DNA of 64,000 nucleotides from Clostridium sporogenes (lineage in GTDB: Bacteria; Bacillota; Clostridia; Clostridiales; Clostridiaceae), in the NCBI RefSeq assembly GCF_001020205.1, contig NZ_CP011663.1, forward strand, positions 806,001 through 870,000. The letters run 5' to 3'. Within the stretch, counting starts at the first letter, position 1, and the number at the start of each line of letters is the position of its first letter. This document shows positions 44,173 through 53,511 of this stretch, piece by piece. Position numbers and translations under genes: made by a program. The notes under the pieces were generated by a model. That model worked only from the letters and a program-made list of their open reading frames with translations. It ran no database searches and was not told where the DNA came from.

Positions 44173-44946
44173 ATGAATGATGGGAAAGTAATTATACAAA
44201 ATGAAATTGCTTGGGATAAGCGTGTAAAGGATGGTATGTGTTGGACAGTTCCAGTGACAAGTGAAGATATAGAAAAGGCACGTAATGGAGTATTTGGTAT
44301 TAAATTGACCGCTATTAAAAACGTTCCAAGGGACTGGTTCCCACAAAAAATGGAGGAACTTAAAATTCTTTGTCTTGCTTGTGGTGGAGGTCAGCAAGCA
44401 CCAATTTTGGCAGCTACTGGAGCAAATGTAACTGTCCTTGATATCTCATTAAATCAATTAAAGCAAGATGAATTTGTTGCAAGTCATGAAAATCTTAATT
44501 TAAAAACTGTTCATGGAGATATGTGTGATCTATCACAGTTTAATAATAATAGCTTTGACATGGTATATTGCCCAGTTTCAGTTACATATATTCCAGATGT
44601 TTTACCTGTATTCAAAGAGAGCTATAGAGTATTAAAAAAAGGTGGACTATTTCTTTTTGGAGCAGTTAATCCATTTATTTATCTGTTTAATGGTGAAAAG
44701 TGGGATAAGGATATTTTTGAAGTGACAAATAAGTTGCCATTTAATTCATTTGATGAGCTTGATGAAGAAGGCATAGAAGAATTTGTAAGAGATAAAAATG
44801 CTATTGAATATAGCCATACCCTAGAGGCATTAATTGGGGGACAAACAAAAGTAGGTTTTCTAATTACTGCTTTTTATGAAGATGTAGATAGCGACAAAAT
44901 TTGCGAGTATAGCGCAAAATACTTTGCTACTAAGGCAATAAAATGA
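44173..44946 (+). CDS. Class I SAM-dependent methyltransferase
   Basis: The 257-residue protein has the SAM-binding motif LKILCLACGGGQQAPILAA (Cys replaces the first acidic-loop Gly/Asp), the acidic strand end VTVLDISLNQL and the CPVSVTYIPD motif IV region. A methyltransferase-11-like domain covers most of it. The AGAGAGGTG site lies before the ATG. No neighbour hints at a substrate. A fragment of an unrelated gene follows. Confidence 0.8.
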   Translation: MNDGKVIIQNEIAWDKRVKDGMCWTVPVTSEDIEKARNGVFGIKLTAIKNVPRDWFPQKMEELKILCLACGGGQQAPILAATGANVTVLDISLNQLKQDEFVASHENLNLKTVHGDMCDLSQFNNNSFDMVYCPVSVTYIPDVLPVFKESYRVLKKGGLFLFGAVNPFIYLFNGEKWDKDIFEVTNKLPFNSFDELDEEGIEEFVRDKNAIEYSHTLEALIGGQTKVGFLITAFYEDVDSDKICEYSAKYFATKAIK

Positions 44947-44961
44947 ATTTAGTTTTAATGA

Positions 44962-45162
44962 TCTTACATAAATGATAAAATTGGTGATATTATTGACCTT
45001 ATGAAAATCAAAGGGTTACCTGTAAGACTCCTTTCTAATAGATATTTACTAGGTAGAGATGAATATATAAAAGAAATTACTATCATTAAGGAATATAACG
45101 ATGATGAAGCATCAATTAAGAAGATAAAAAATATTATCAAGGAAATATCTCCTAGTAATTAA
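44962..45162 (+). pseudogene. C-terminal gene fragment, family not recognised
   Basis: About 66 in-frame codons read NDKIGDIIDLMKIKGLPVRL, then NRYLLGRDEYIKEITI and a charged helix, before a stop at 45160-45162. There is no start or ribosome binding site. The text looks like the real end of a protein, so a deletion probably removed the rest. Confidence 0.45.
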
Positions 45163-45284
45163 TAAAAATATCCTTTGAAAATTGAATAGTGTGATAAATA
45201 TATGTTATAGTTTAATAGTGAATAAATTGAATTTTGTTGTGATTTATTTACAGATTCAATGAAATGGAAAGAAGGACAAGTTAA

Positions 45285-46046
45285 ATGGACAATTGGTTTA
45301 CAATAGATCAGATTGATAAGGATACACATATCATCAGTGAATACCGACATTGGGAAGAAACACATGCTTATCTTTTAAATGGTACTGAAAGAAGCCTATT
45401 GGTTGATACTGGTCTTGGCATTTGCAATATTTATGATGAAGTGATAAAGCTGACTGACAAACCAGTAACTGCTGTGGCAACTCATATTCATTGGGATCAT
45501 ATAGGGGGGCATAAGTTTTTTCCTGACTTTTATGCTCATGAGGATGAATTAAACTGGCTAAATGGAGAATTTCCACTAACTTTGGAACAAATCAAGGACA
45601 TGGTAGTAGATCGTTGCGATTTGCCAGAAGGTTATAATGTGGACAATTACAAATTCTTTCAAGGTACGCCTACAATGGTTCTAAAAGATAATGATATTAT
45701 TGATATAGGAGGACGTTCTATTCAAGTGTTACATACCCCTGGTCATTCACCAGGACACATATGTTTTTTTGAAAAGGAACGCGGTTATCTTTTCACAGGT
45801 GATTTAGTTTATAAAGATACTTTATTTGCTTATTATCCTTCTACTGATCCGAAAGCCTATTTGAAATCAATTGAGAGAGTTGCAACACTTCCAGTAAAAA
45901 AGGTTTTTCCAGCGCATCATAGTTTGGATATACATCCAGAAATACTCATTAGAATGCGGGATGCTTTTAGACAGTTGGAATCGGAAGGTAAATTGCATCA
46001 CGGCAGTGGGACTTTTAAATACAAAGATTTTGCTATCTGGATATAA
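45285..46046 (+). CDS. MBL-fold metallo-hydrolase
   Basis: This 253-residue protein has the metallo-beta-lactamase fold motif ATHIHWDHIGGH (His67, His69, Asp71, His72), then LHTPGHSPGHICFF for the third-site histidine, FTGDLVYKD for the bridging aspartate and VFPAHHSLD for the last histidine, so a two-metal site is complete. It resembles glyoxalase II- and lactonase-like enzymes, and the substrate is unknown. The AAGGACAAG site before the ATG is weak. A hairpin with a T run at 46107-46152 may terminate it. Confidence 0.9.
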   Translation: MDNWFTIDQIDKDTHIISEYRHWEETHAYLLNGTERSLLVDTGLGICNIYDEVIKLTDKPVTAVATHIHWDHIGGHKFFPDFYAHEDELNWLNGEFPLTLEQIKDMVVDRCDLPEGYNVDNYKFFQGTPTMVLKDNDIIDIGGRSIQVLHTPGHSPGHICFFEKERGYLFTGDLVYKDTLFAYYPSTDPKAYLKSIERVATLPVKKVFPAHHSLDIHPEILIRMRDAFRQLESEGKLHHGSGTFKYKDFAIWI

Positions 46047-46106
46047 TTACAAATTTGAATTTATAGTTTAATAATATAAGTTTATAAAAAAATGAATAAC
46101 ATTTTT

Positions 46107-46152
46107 AAATATCACATTATTAAAAAGTAAATGAATGTTGTGGTATTTTTTT
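46107..46152 (+). terminator. Probable terminator
   Basis: AATATCACA can pair with TGTGGTATT across a loop of about 23 bases and is followed by T residues. The rest of the 46047-46350 gap is AT-rich and empty. Confidence 0.4.
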
Positions 46153-46350
46153 GTGCGTAATTCAAAAAAAATATAGCTTAATGGAACATTATGAATAAGG
46201 TTCTATTAAAATTACAATAATATGAAAACTATTCTTAAATATAGACAATTTTAATTAAAATTTAGAGAGTTATTTATAAAATAAAGAATAAGTGTTATAA
46301 TTTTGATGATAATGAAATTTGTTATCAAAACATGCAAAGGAAGTGTTCAT

Positions 46351-46590
46351 ATGTTTTTTAATAAAAAATCTGCAGGAAAAGAAATAGAATTAAAAGTAGA
46401 AGGAATGATGTGCAATCATTGTGAAATTGCAGTTAAAGAAGCTCTTCAAAAAGTAGATGGAGTAAAAAAAGTAAAGGTGAGCCATTTTAAGAAAAGAGCC
46501 TTTATTACATTAGAAGAGGGGAAAGATGTTGAAGTTTTTGAATTAATACATGCTGTAAAAGCTACGGGTTATGATGCTTCTGAAATATAA
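46351..46590 (+). CDS. Heavy-metal-associated (CopZ-like) protein
   Basis: The 79-residue protein has an HMA ferredoxin-like fold with the metal site Cys21-x2-Cys24 in GMMCNHCEIAV, and GYDA near the C terminus. A short basic N-terminal extension (MFFNKKSAGK) precedes the domain. The ATG at 46351 follows AAAGGAAG; earlier in-frame codons lack a site. It probably carries Cu(I) or another soft metal. No P-type ATPase or CsoR-like regulator is adjacent. Confidence 0.85.
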   Translation: MFFNKKSAGKEIELKVEGMMCNHCEIAVKEALQKVDGVKKVKVSHFKKRAFITLEEGKDVEVFELIHAVKATGYDASEI

Positions 46591-46607
46591 CAGGATAAAA
46601 TTTATAA

Positions 46608-46658
46608 AAGGGCACTGAAAATGTTAGATAAAAATAACTAGCATTTTCAGTGCCCTTC
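46608..46658. terminator. Terminator hairpin
   Basis: AAGGGCACTGAAAATG pairs with CATTTTCAGTGCCCTT. The stem is long and perfect over 16 bases. Confidence 0.8.
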
Positions 46659-46691
46659 ATTAACACAAAAAATCTTTAAATTTATTAGATC

Positions 46692-46930
46692 TATAAACAG
46701 AGTTCTTGGCTTTGGATGGAGTTTTTACTCCCACTAAAGCTTATTAACAGAATTCTTAGGAGTTTTACTCCTTAGAAGTCGTTATCCTTTAGGGGAAATC
46801 GTTATCCAGGGACGTACCCGCTCTTTACGCCCACTTTGAAGAAAAGCAGAGAGTCCAAATCTTCGATTTGGTGGGAATCGCTTTCACAGAGTGCGATGGG
46901 AGTGTTACAGCGGGTAGTCATCGGATAAAT
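46692..46930 (+). repeat. Dispersed structured element, complete copy 2
   Basis: This copy matches 7682-7920 over its whole length with about nine differences by eye. Some changes lie in stems: ACCCGCT faces AGCGGGT here, one pair longer than in copy 1, while ACGCCCA now mismatches TGGGAGT at one position. Its right end falls exactly on the stop codon of the convergent gene at 46930. Confidence 0.8.
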
Positions 46931-47262
46931 TAGTTAGTTTTAAACCTTTTTATATCATCTAATCCTTGATAAATTTCTTCTCTTGAAAAGTTACTTTCAT
47001 TTAATTCCTCATCACTTTTTTTCAGTAATGTATTGTAAAATTCCACCGCTATTTCATATACTTCAGGTGAATCATTTTTTTCTAATTCATCAAAGATTAA
47101 ATCTTCTGCCTTATCATAATTGCCTTCATAAAATAATTTATTTAAAATTATTTTAAATAAATCTGTTGAGCCAATTTTTTCAGCATCAGCCTTTTTATCA
47201 TCTTTTAAGATAGTCTTACCAAATAGTTTTCCTAAGTCATCTATAGATTTTTTGATACTCAT
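46930..47262 (-). CDS. DUF6483-like protein
   Basis: The 110-residue helical protein reads SIDDLGKLFGKTIL, FKIILNKLFYEGNYDKAEDL and SDEELNESNFSREEIYQGLD. This resembles a family I associate with DUF6483, of unknown function. The assignment is tentative. The ATG at 47262 follows AAGGTGG, so the longer in-frame start 39 bases upstream is not used. Its stop codon coincides with the edge of the structured element, which suggests that the element inserted there or that the 3' end was reshaped. Confidence 0.6.
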   Translation of the reverse strand: MSIKKSIDDLGKLFGKTILKDDKKADAEKIGSTDLFKIILNKLFYEGNYDKAEDLIFDELEKNDSPEVYEIAVEFYNTLLKKSDEELNESNFSREEIYQGLDDIKRFKTN

Positions 47263-47349
47263 AATATTCCACCTTAATTTTTTTATTAATGATATTGACA
47301 ATTTATGTTTATTATTTGTGCAAACTCTCTTTATTATTTAATCAAAAAA

Positions 47350-47850
47350 CTAAGCTCTAGTTAATTTTTCTATTGTTTCTTTATATTTAGGATATAGATT
47401 TAAAAGAGTATTCCTTTCAAATAATTCAAAGTCCCTAAACTCAAATCCAGGAGATACCATACAACCAACAAGAGCATATCCTTTGTTGTTCATTGCAGAT
47501 CCAAAGATGTAGTTTTTAGGTACTAAAACTTGAGGTTTTTCACCTTTTTCTATATCTAAACCTAATTGCTCAGTTATAAGTTCACCTTCAGGGGTAATCA
47601 TATATATAGTTAAAGGAGAACCACTATGATAATACCACATTTCATCAGATTTTAATCTATGAAAATTAGATACTTCTCCATTTCTTAATAAAAAATATAT
47701 ACTAGTCCACAATATTCTTTTATCTTCAAAAGTTGTTGTTAAATCTGAATCAGTTATATTTTCAGCTGAAATAAAACCTTCTTTATAATACCCACCTTCA
47801 GGATGAGCTGTCATGTCTAGTCTTTCTATAAAATAATTTGCGTCTTTCAT
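47350..47850 (-). CDS. Cupin-fold DUF985 protein
   Basis: This 166-residue protein belongs to the DUF985 cupin family: MTAHPEGGYYKEGF near the N terminus, a metal-site-like region FHRLKSDEMWYYHSG, and VGCMVSPGFEFRDFELF near the end. Members are predicted sugar-phosphate or epimerase-like cupins, but no activity is settled. An AAAAGGAG site precedes the ATG. It is followed on the same strand, 90 bases on, by the DUF6483-like gene. Confidence 0.85.
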   Translation of the reverse strand: MKDANYFIERLDMTAHPEGGYYKEGFISAENITDSDLTTTFEDKRILWTSIYFLLRNGEVSNFHRLKSDEMWYYHSGSPLTIYMITPEGELITEQLGLDIEKGEKPQVLVPKNYIFGSAMNNKGYALVGCMVSPGFEFRDFELFERNTLLNLYPKYKETIEKLTRA

Positions 47851-48331
47851 ATGTATTTCTCCTTTTAAAATATAATTTAAAGTATATTTATTTTTGCTTT
47901 TATTACCATATAATTGATGTTTTTTTATAAGTTTAATAATTTTTTAAATTACAGAATTTGAATTCCAAAATAGGTATGACTAATAAAAGTATTTATAGAA
48001 GTTATACCTTTAACTATGTATGGAATTAAACTGTACTTATATAGTTATAAAAGCGAAATTATAATGAATAATTTAGAATCTTAGAGTTGAGATTAAAATA
48101 ATAGCTAATAAAATTTGAAGTTAAGAAAAAGATTAGGATAATTATAGTATAAAGTTACCATAAAGTAAAGTTTAATTTTACTAAATATAAATATATATGG
48201 TTTTTGTGTTAAAAAATAATTTGATAATCTCTATATTTTTGTTGAATTATTGAAATAATTATGATATCTATAGATAGGGGAATTTTTGCTATATTTTATA
48301 GACGAAATAAATTAAACAAAAGGAGATATTG
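47851..48331. other. Gene-free AT-rich gap
   Basis: Nearly 480 bases between divergent genes show no ORF of note and no clear structured RNA. Promoters for both neighbours must lie here, but none could be named with confidence. Confidence 0.4.
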
Positions 48332-49483
48332 ATGCATTCAAAAAAAAATTTCAAGATAATATTTAAAGTTTTTTTAGTAGTTTTTATACTTTTAATAGCA
48401 GGAGTAGTTTTTATAAACTATAGACTTAGTAGTTATGCAAAATTACCTGAAGGAGTAGTAAGAGTTACAAATAAGGAGGAGTATTATAAAGCTATAGAGA
48501 AGGCTATGTGTAATTATGATGAAAAATTAACTGTAGCTATTACAGATATGGAGGATGACTCATATTATAATATAGATACTGTTGAAAAAGTTTTACGCAA
48601 TAATCCACAATTAAATGATATTTGTATTGATGCTGAAGGAAATGAAAAAGTACTTACAATTCCAATAGAAATGAACATTGATTTTAAATATTCAGAAGAT
48701 GTGAAAGTATTAAAGAATAGAGAAAAAGCCGTACAAGCTAAAGTTAAAGAAATTATAGGTAAAGTAATTAAACCAGGAATGAAAGATTATGAAAAAGAAT
48801 TAGCACTACATGATTATTTAGTTAATAATGCAAAATATGATGTTAGAATTGATAAGGGCTCTATGCCTAAGGAATCTAACACGGCATATGGTGTATTAAT
48901 AAATAAATTAGGGGCTTGCGTTGGATATTCCGATGCTATGAAAAGACTTTTAAATGCAGTTAACATAGAAGCTAAAATTATAGTTGGTAGTGTTATAACG
49001 GAAGAAAATTGGAGTGGACATGCCTGGAATTTAGTTAAAATTGGAGGACAATATCACCATTTAGATGTAACCTGGGATGATCCTATAAATGAAGATGGTT
49101 CTAATACACCTAGACATACTTATTTTAATATTTCTGATGCTCAAATAAAAAAGACTCATCAATGGGATGAAAAGAGTTATCCTAAATGTAACAGTACAAA
49201 ATTTAACTTTAAAAATTTAGGCTTATCAGAAAAGGATGGTAATGGGAATACAATATTAATAATACATAATTATGATGAATTTTATTCTGCTATACAACAA
49301 GCGGTGGTTAAAGGAAAAAAAGAGGTAAGTATAAATATATTAAACTTTAATAAAGATGTATATGATTTAGAAAAGGTAGTTAATAAAGTTTATAGATCTA
49401 TAGGTAAAGAGGGACCTTATTCTTGGGTAGAGGAGGAAGATGATATAAATAATTCAAAAATAATTACCTTAACTTTTGAATAG
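48332..49483 (+). CDS. Membrane-anchored transglutaminase-like protein
   Basis: The 383-residue protein has one N-terminal membrane segment (about residues 9-30) and then an external domain of the transglutaminase/cysteine-protease fold. The catalytic triad is visible as Cys in LGACVGYSDAMKRLL, His in SGHAWNLVKIG and Asp in HHLDVTWDDP. Such proteins in clostridia are usually annotated as protease/transglutaminase-like and may act on peptides in the wall. The ATG at 48332 follows AGGAGA. The last 80 residues form a separate, unassigned domain. A hairpin follows. Confidence 0.85.
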   Translation: MHSKKNFKIIFKVFLVVFILLIAGVVFINYRLSSYAKLPEGVVRVTNKEEYYKAIEKAMCNYDEKLTVAITDMEDDSYYNIDTVEKVLRNNPQLNDICIDAEGNEKVLTIPIEMNIDFKYSEDVKVLKNREKAVQAKVKEIIGKVIKPGMKDYEKELALHDYLVNNAKYDVRIDKGSMPKESNTAYGVLINKLGACVGYSDAMKRLLNAVNIEAKIIVGSVITEENWSGHAWNLVKIGGQYHHLDVTWDDPINEDGSNTPRHTYFNISDAQIKKTHQWDEKSYPKCNSTKFNFKNLGLSEKDGNGNTILIIHNYDEFYSAIQQAVVKGKKEVSINILNFNKDVYDLEKVVNKVYRSIGKEGPYSWVEEEDDINNSKIITLTFE

Positions 49484-49511
49484 AAAATACTTTCATAATA
49501 AAGATATAAAC

Positions 49512-49550
49512 AAGGATACCTGTGTGAAAATCACAAGCATCCTTATTTTT
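49512..49550 (+). terminator. Terminator hairpin
   Basis: AAGGATACCTGTG and CACAAGCATCCTTA pair with small bulges, followed by TTTTT. Confidence 0.65.
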
Positions 49551-49645
49551 TATATTAAAAAGGAATCTTAGCATTATTATATTTTATAATTGTAATCTTT
49601 GTAATTTATTTTAAAAAATGCTTAATAAATTTTGTAACAATTATT

Positions 49646-50254
49646 TTAGAAACTTATTTTTATATTTTCATAGTTTTTATGTTTTGAAGATGTTAAATTA
49701 GAGCATTTAATATTGGTTAATCTTTTTAGTACGGCACTCTCTGAAACATTAAAATATTTTGCCACTTCTTTAATAGATTCAGAATTACTGGTGTATATCT
49801 TATTTTTAGGCATAAGTATTTTGCCAGCAAATTCATCAGCCTCTAATTCTTCTATATATAAATCCCTTTCTGTTTTACAGTTTTCCGGCAATTCATGATG
49901 TCTTAAATAAATATGCCCTAGTTCATGAGCTAATGTAAAGTTAAGTCTGCGGTGTTTGGAATTTTTAAATGGATAATGGATTTTATTTCTATTAACAACT
50001 ATTAAAAAACTATTATTTTCTTTTGAATATACTGTAGCTGCCTCAAAATTATCTGATAAATTTGCTATTGATTTTATTTGTATAGGTAAACTTTGATTTT
50101 TTTCAATTCTTAATATAAGCTCAACACAATCCAAGGGCCAATGTTTTAATTTAAAATATTCTATAAAAATGTGCACTCTTTTATTTATATAATCAATCCT
50201 ATGCTTGGGGATTTTATCTAAAGTATAATACTTGTTTTTATAATAATTATCCAT
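49646..50254 (-). CDS. ImmA/IrrE-family metallopeptidase
   Basis: The 202-residue protein has the zinc-peptidase motif HELGH in FTLAHELGHIYLRH, followed by ELEADEFAGKILMPK, characteristic of ImmA/IrrE. Such peptidases cleave an XRE-type repressor encoded next door, and an XRE gene lies just upstream on the same strand (50769-50347). The C terminus has a helix-turn-helix-like AKYFNVSESAVLKRL. Together they look like the control module of a prophage or integrative element. A GGAGGG site precedes the ATG. Confidence 0.88.
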   Translation of the reverse strand: MDNYYKNKYYTLDKIPKHRIDYINKRVHIFIEYFKLKHWPLDCVELILRIEKNQSLPIQIKSIANLSDNFEAATVYSKENNSFLIVVNRNKIHYPFKNSKHRRLNFTLAHELGHIYLRHHELPENCKTERDLYIEELEADEFAGKILMPKNKIYTSNSESIKEVAKYFNVSESAVLKRLTNIKCSNLTSSKHKNYENIKISF

Positions 50255-50346
50255 GTGATCCCTCCATATTATAAAAGAACAAATGTTCTATAATTCTATT
50301 ATAATACGAATTAATTCCCAAGTAAAGGAAAAACCAGAACAAATAA

Positions 50347-50769
50347 TTATTTATTCTTGTTTTTATTCAAATAAAAGTTTGCAAATTCTTTTATAGCTTT
50401 TATATCTTCTTTAGGTAATTCACAGGCAACTCTATTCATAATAGTTAAAATTTCACAATCTTTATCATGAATAGTTTTTGCTAATCTTATGGTGTCCGCT
50501 AATTCTCCATCAGCCTTTCTAAAAATATGTTCAGTATATTTTTCATGCTCTATACTTTCATCAATATAACCTGCCTTAATCATCAATTCACCATAACTTA
50601 TTCCAAGATGTGGTGCTAGTGATTTTAGTATATTAGGTGAAGGATTTCGGCGCTCACCAGATTCTATGCGGGAAATTTCTGTGTTACTTATGTGAGAAAG
50701 CTCAGCAAGTTGTCTTTGAGATAGTCCCTTTTCTGTTCTAATATTTTTAAAAAATTCACCAAATTTCAT
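50347..50769 (-). CDS. XRE-family repressor
   Basis: The 140-residue regulator has an N-terminal HTH (KGLSQRQLAELSHISNTEIS, RIESGERRNPSP) and a helical C-terminal part. The ATG at 50769 follows AGGAGGA. It lies 92 bases before the ImmA/IrrE peptidase gene, which probably targets it, and is divergent from a smaller XRE gene. The 143 bases between the two translation starts should contain the switch operators. This is the arrangement of a phage or ICE immunity region. Confidence 0.88.
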   Translation of the reverse strand: MKFGEFFKNIRTEKGLSQRQLAELSHISNTEISRIESGERRNPSPNILKSLAPHLGISYGELMIKAGYIDESIEHEKYTEHIFRKADGELADTIRLAKTIHDKDCEILTIMNRVACELPKEDIKAIKEFANFYLNKNKNK

Positions 50770-50912
50770 AATAACAATCCTCCTACAAAACAATTATACA
50801 ATAAATGTTACCAATGGGCAATAGAAATAGCAGTAATAGGTTTGACATGTGGTTACAGTGTCTGGTAAGATTGTATTGTAACTTAATAGAAACAAAAGTG
50901 GAGGGGGATAAA

Positions 50913-51113
50913 TTGCAACCTAATAAAAAATATATTTTAGAGCTTATTAATAGAAATAATTGGTCACAAAATAAATTTGCTAAAAAAGCAGGAGTTTCAA
51001 ATGCAACTATAAGCAGATGGATTAATGGAAAAAGGGGGGCGGGTTCAGAATTAATAGCAGGTATAATTAAGGCTTTCCCTAATGAACCTATAAATAAGTT
51101 ATTTTTTTTATAA
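50913..51113 (+). CDS. Small XRE-type regulator (Cro-like)
   Basis: From the TTG at 50913 the product is 66 residues: ILELINRNNWSQNKFAKKAG and SNATISRWINGKRGAGS form a single HTH. A strong GGAGGGGG site five bases upstream supports this non-ATG start. The longer in-frame start at 50805 has no site. Being divergent from the larger repressor, it looks like the Cro partner of the switch. About 237 bases follow before the DnaD-like gene. Confidence 0.75.
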   Translation: MQPNKKYILELINRNNWSQNKFAKKAGVSNATISRWINGKRGAGSELIAGIIKAFPNEPINKLFFL

Positions 51114-51350
51114 ATATTGTTGCCATATGGTAACTAAAGCGAATATGTAAAAATAAAGCTAAGTATAGTTAATAATAGAAAGAATAAAAAACTCTATATA
51201 AAAGGTAAAAATTATGTGTTATAGCAAGCATAAATTAATTTAATTATTTAACTATATTTATAGATGAAAAATCAAAATTACTAATGCTTTATAGAGAGTA
51301 TATATATTCTTTATAATATTATAAAAATATTATATGAGGGGGATATAATA

Positions 51351-52805
51351 ATGGCTAAATATAGACAACTTTATACAGAATTTTGGAATGATAATTTTGT
51401 TTTAAATTTAGAACCAGAAGAGAAATACTTTTACATTTATTTATTGACTAATCCTAATACTTCACAATGTGGAATTTATGAATTACCTAAAAAAATTATA
51501 GAAATGCAAACAGGACACAGTAAAGAAACCGTGGATAGACTTCTTAAAAAATTTGAAGAATATAAAAAAATAATTTATTCAGAAGAAACTAATGAAGTAA
51601 TCATATTAAATTGGGTTAAGTACAATGAACCTAATAATATTAATGCAATTAAATGTGTGAATAAGGAGATTAAAAAGATAAAAAACAGAAATTTTGTTAA
51701 GGAGCTATATTTGCAATACTCTAAAATTGGATTAGAGGTGGATAAACTATTTTCTGATGTGAAAAATAGTTTTATTAGTATGGATAAAAATAATAAATGT
51801 GAAAATGAGCTTAAGGATACGGATAAAAACAATAAAGATGAAGAGTTTTTTATAAATAGCCATGCATATAATTACACTGAAGATAATTTTATAGATAGTA
51901 ATATAGATAATAAAAGAGAAGAAGGTTATCCCAATATAGATAATAAATCAGAAGTTGATTTTATAGTTAGAGATGAAAATCAATATAGTTGTAAGAGGGG
52001 AGATATAAATAATAAATTAGAAGATAGCTTTATAAATGTGAATATAGATAATAAGGTTCAAGATAATTTTATAGATATAGATAAAAATTATGAAATGCAA
52101 GATAGGTATAAGGATATTAATAGGGGCCATGAAGGGGCTTATAAGGGGCTTGTAAGTAAAGAAATAATAAGTAATAAAGAAAAAATAATAAATAATAAAC
52201 AAGAAGTAATAAGTAATAGTTGCTGTAGTAATAAACAAGAAGAGAGTAAGTATAACAATACACCGCAAAATAATAATTGTGAATTTAAAAAACAAGAGGG
52301 ATCTGAGTTAGATGAATACAATCATATGCTAAAGAATAATGATTTTAAGAAGCATGTAAATACAGGAACTACAGCAGCAGAAAATAAGACAACTGCCACA
52401 ACTACAGATTTAGGTGTAGCTGTATCTTGTAGAGCTAATTTTAAAAACATAAAAGATATTTTAGCTATTTTTGAAAGTAATATACACAAAGTAGTGCCTA
52501 TGGAAGAGCGAAAGATTATAGGTTGGGGTAATAAATTTAGTTATGACATGATTGTTATGGCTATAGAGGAAGCTATAGTTAATAACATAAAAAACATAGG
52601 ATATATAGAAAAAATTTTAAACACTTGGTTTTCTAAAGGTTTAGCTTCTATTGAAGATATAGAAGACTATAAGTCACAGTGGGCAGAAAAAAAGAATAAA
52701 ATGAATTCTAAAGAAAATTCTGTAGATCCTTGGAATTATGATGGACAAAGAGAATATGATTTTGAAAAGCTAGAAAGAAAGTTATTAGGCTGGCAGATAG
52801 CGTAA
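51351..52805 (+). CDS. DnaD-like replisome organiser with long low-complexity middle
   Basis: This 484-residue protein begins with a phage replisome-organiser winged helix (YRQLYTEFWNDNFVLNLEPE, LLTNPNTSQCGIYELPKK) and ends with a DnaD-type domain (NKFSYDMIVMAIEEAIVNN, IGYIEKILNTWFSKG). Between them lie about 220 residues rich in Asn, Asp, Glu and Lys, with a repeating theme NIDNKxExxFI in the first half. A GAGGGGG site precedes the ATG. Such proteins help load helicase on phage or plasmid origins. No helicase-loader gene is next to it. Confidence 0.8.
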   Translation: MAKYRQLYTEFWNDNFVLNLEPEEKYFYIYLLTNPNTSQCGIYELPKKIIEMQTGHSKETVDRLLKKFEEYKKIIYSEETNEVIILNWVKYNEPNNINAIKCVNKEIKKIKNRNFVKELYLQYSKIGLEVDKLFSDVKNSFISMDKNNKCENELKDTDKNNKDEEFFINSHAYNYTEDNFIDSNIDNKREEGYPNIDNKSEVDFIVRDENQYSCKRGDINNKLEDSFINVNIDNKVQDNFIDIDKNYEMQDRYKDINRGHEGAYKGLVSKEIISNKEKIINNKQEVISNSCCSNKQEESKYNNTPQNNNCEFKKQEGSELDEYNHMLKNNDFKKHVNTGTTAAENKTTATTTDLGVAVSCRANFKNIKDILAIFESNIHKVVPMEERKIIGWGNKFSYDMIVMAIEEAIVNNIKNIGYIEKILNTWFSKGLASIEDIEDYKSQWAEKKNKMNSKENSVDPWNYDGQREYDFEKLERKLLGWQIA

Positions 52806-52823
52806 AAAAGAGGGGGTTTTTAA

Positions 52824-53363
52824 GTGTATAAATTACTTGAAAAATACAGAAATGGTGATATAGAGGCGTTAAATAAAATCATAGAAAATTTTAATCCACT
52901 TATATTGAAAGAGGCCTCAAGATGGAGAATAGGATGTTATGAGTATGAAGATTTGGTGCAACATGGTTATCTTTCAGTTATAAAAGCAGTTAATATGTTT
53001 AAAGGTGAAGAAAGTAAGTTTGTTCCCTATTGTATAAATGCAATTAAAACAAATTATAAAGCTCTCTTAAAAGGAGAGATAAAGCATCATAGAGAAATAC
53101 CAGATGAAAATATATTAAATAAAGGCAATGAATATATGTTTACTATAGAGGATGAAATAATAGCCTATGAAAAAACAAAGGAGATTTACGAAGCACTAGA
53201 CAAGCTCACAGAAGATGAAAAACAAATTATAAATGATTTTTATATTAAAAATAATAGTCTTAATAAAGTAGCAGAAAATACAAATAAAACCTATAATTCA
53301 GTAAGATACACTAAAGATAAAGCAATAAAAAAACTGCAAAAAATACTTGAAAAGCATAGTTAA
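52824..53363 (+). CDS. Small sigma-70-family factor
   Basis: The 179-residue protein has region 2 signs (EYEDLVQHGYLSVIKAVNMF) and a region 4 helix-turn-helix (KLTEDEKQIINDFYI, then LNKVAENTNKTYNSVRYTKD). Its length and layout are close to the clostridial group that includes the toxin or bacteriocin sigma factors BotR, TcdR, TetR and UviA, but similarity to any one of them cannot be judged here. It lies 18 bases after the DnaD-like gene. Downstream are YvrJ, DUF1659 and DUF2922 genes that recur beside such factors. Confidence 0.82.
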   Translation: MYKLLEKYRNGDIEALNKIIENFNPLILKEASRWRIGCYEYEDLVQHGYLSVIKAVNMFKGEESKFVPYCINAIKTNYKALLKGEIKHHREIPDENILNKGNEYMFTIEDEIIAYEKTKEIYEALDKLTEDEKQIINDFYIKNNSLNKVAENTNKTYNSVRYTKDKAIKKLQKILEKHS

Positions 53364-53364
53364 G

Positions 53365-53450
53365 ATTAGAGTACAGAGGACAGATTATAGAGTACAGATT
53401 ATAGAGTAGAGAGTGCAGATTAGAGAGAATAGAGTACAGAGTATAGAGGG
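53365..53450. repeat. AGAGTACAGA-type degenerate tandem repeat, left flank
   Basis: A run of purine-rich words such as AGAGTACAGAGGACAGATTA and ATAGAGTACAGAGTATAGAG repeats a 7-9 base theme. A shorter stretch in the opposite orientation lies at 53911-53946, on the other side of the four-helix-bundle gene. Confidence 0.7.
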
Positions 53451-53511
53451 CATAAGAATTAGATTGGGTGGCTAGAATTAAGATGTATTATTTTAATTCT
53501 GGAGGATTATG

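Noticed and set aside
52824..53363. BotR or TcdR as a firm name for the sigma factor
   Set aside because: Only size and general layout agree; no toxin gene is near, so the specific name is not supported.
53365..53450. AGAGTACAGA repeats as a CRISPR array
   Set aside because: Units are short, irregular and have no spacers of constant length.
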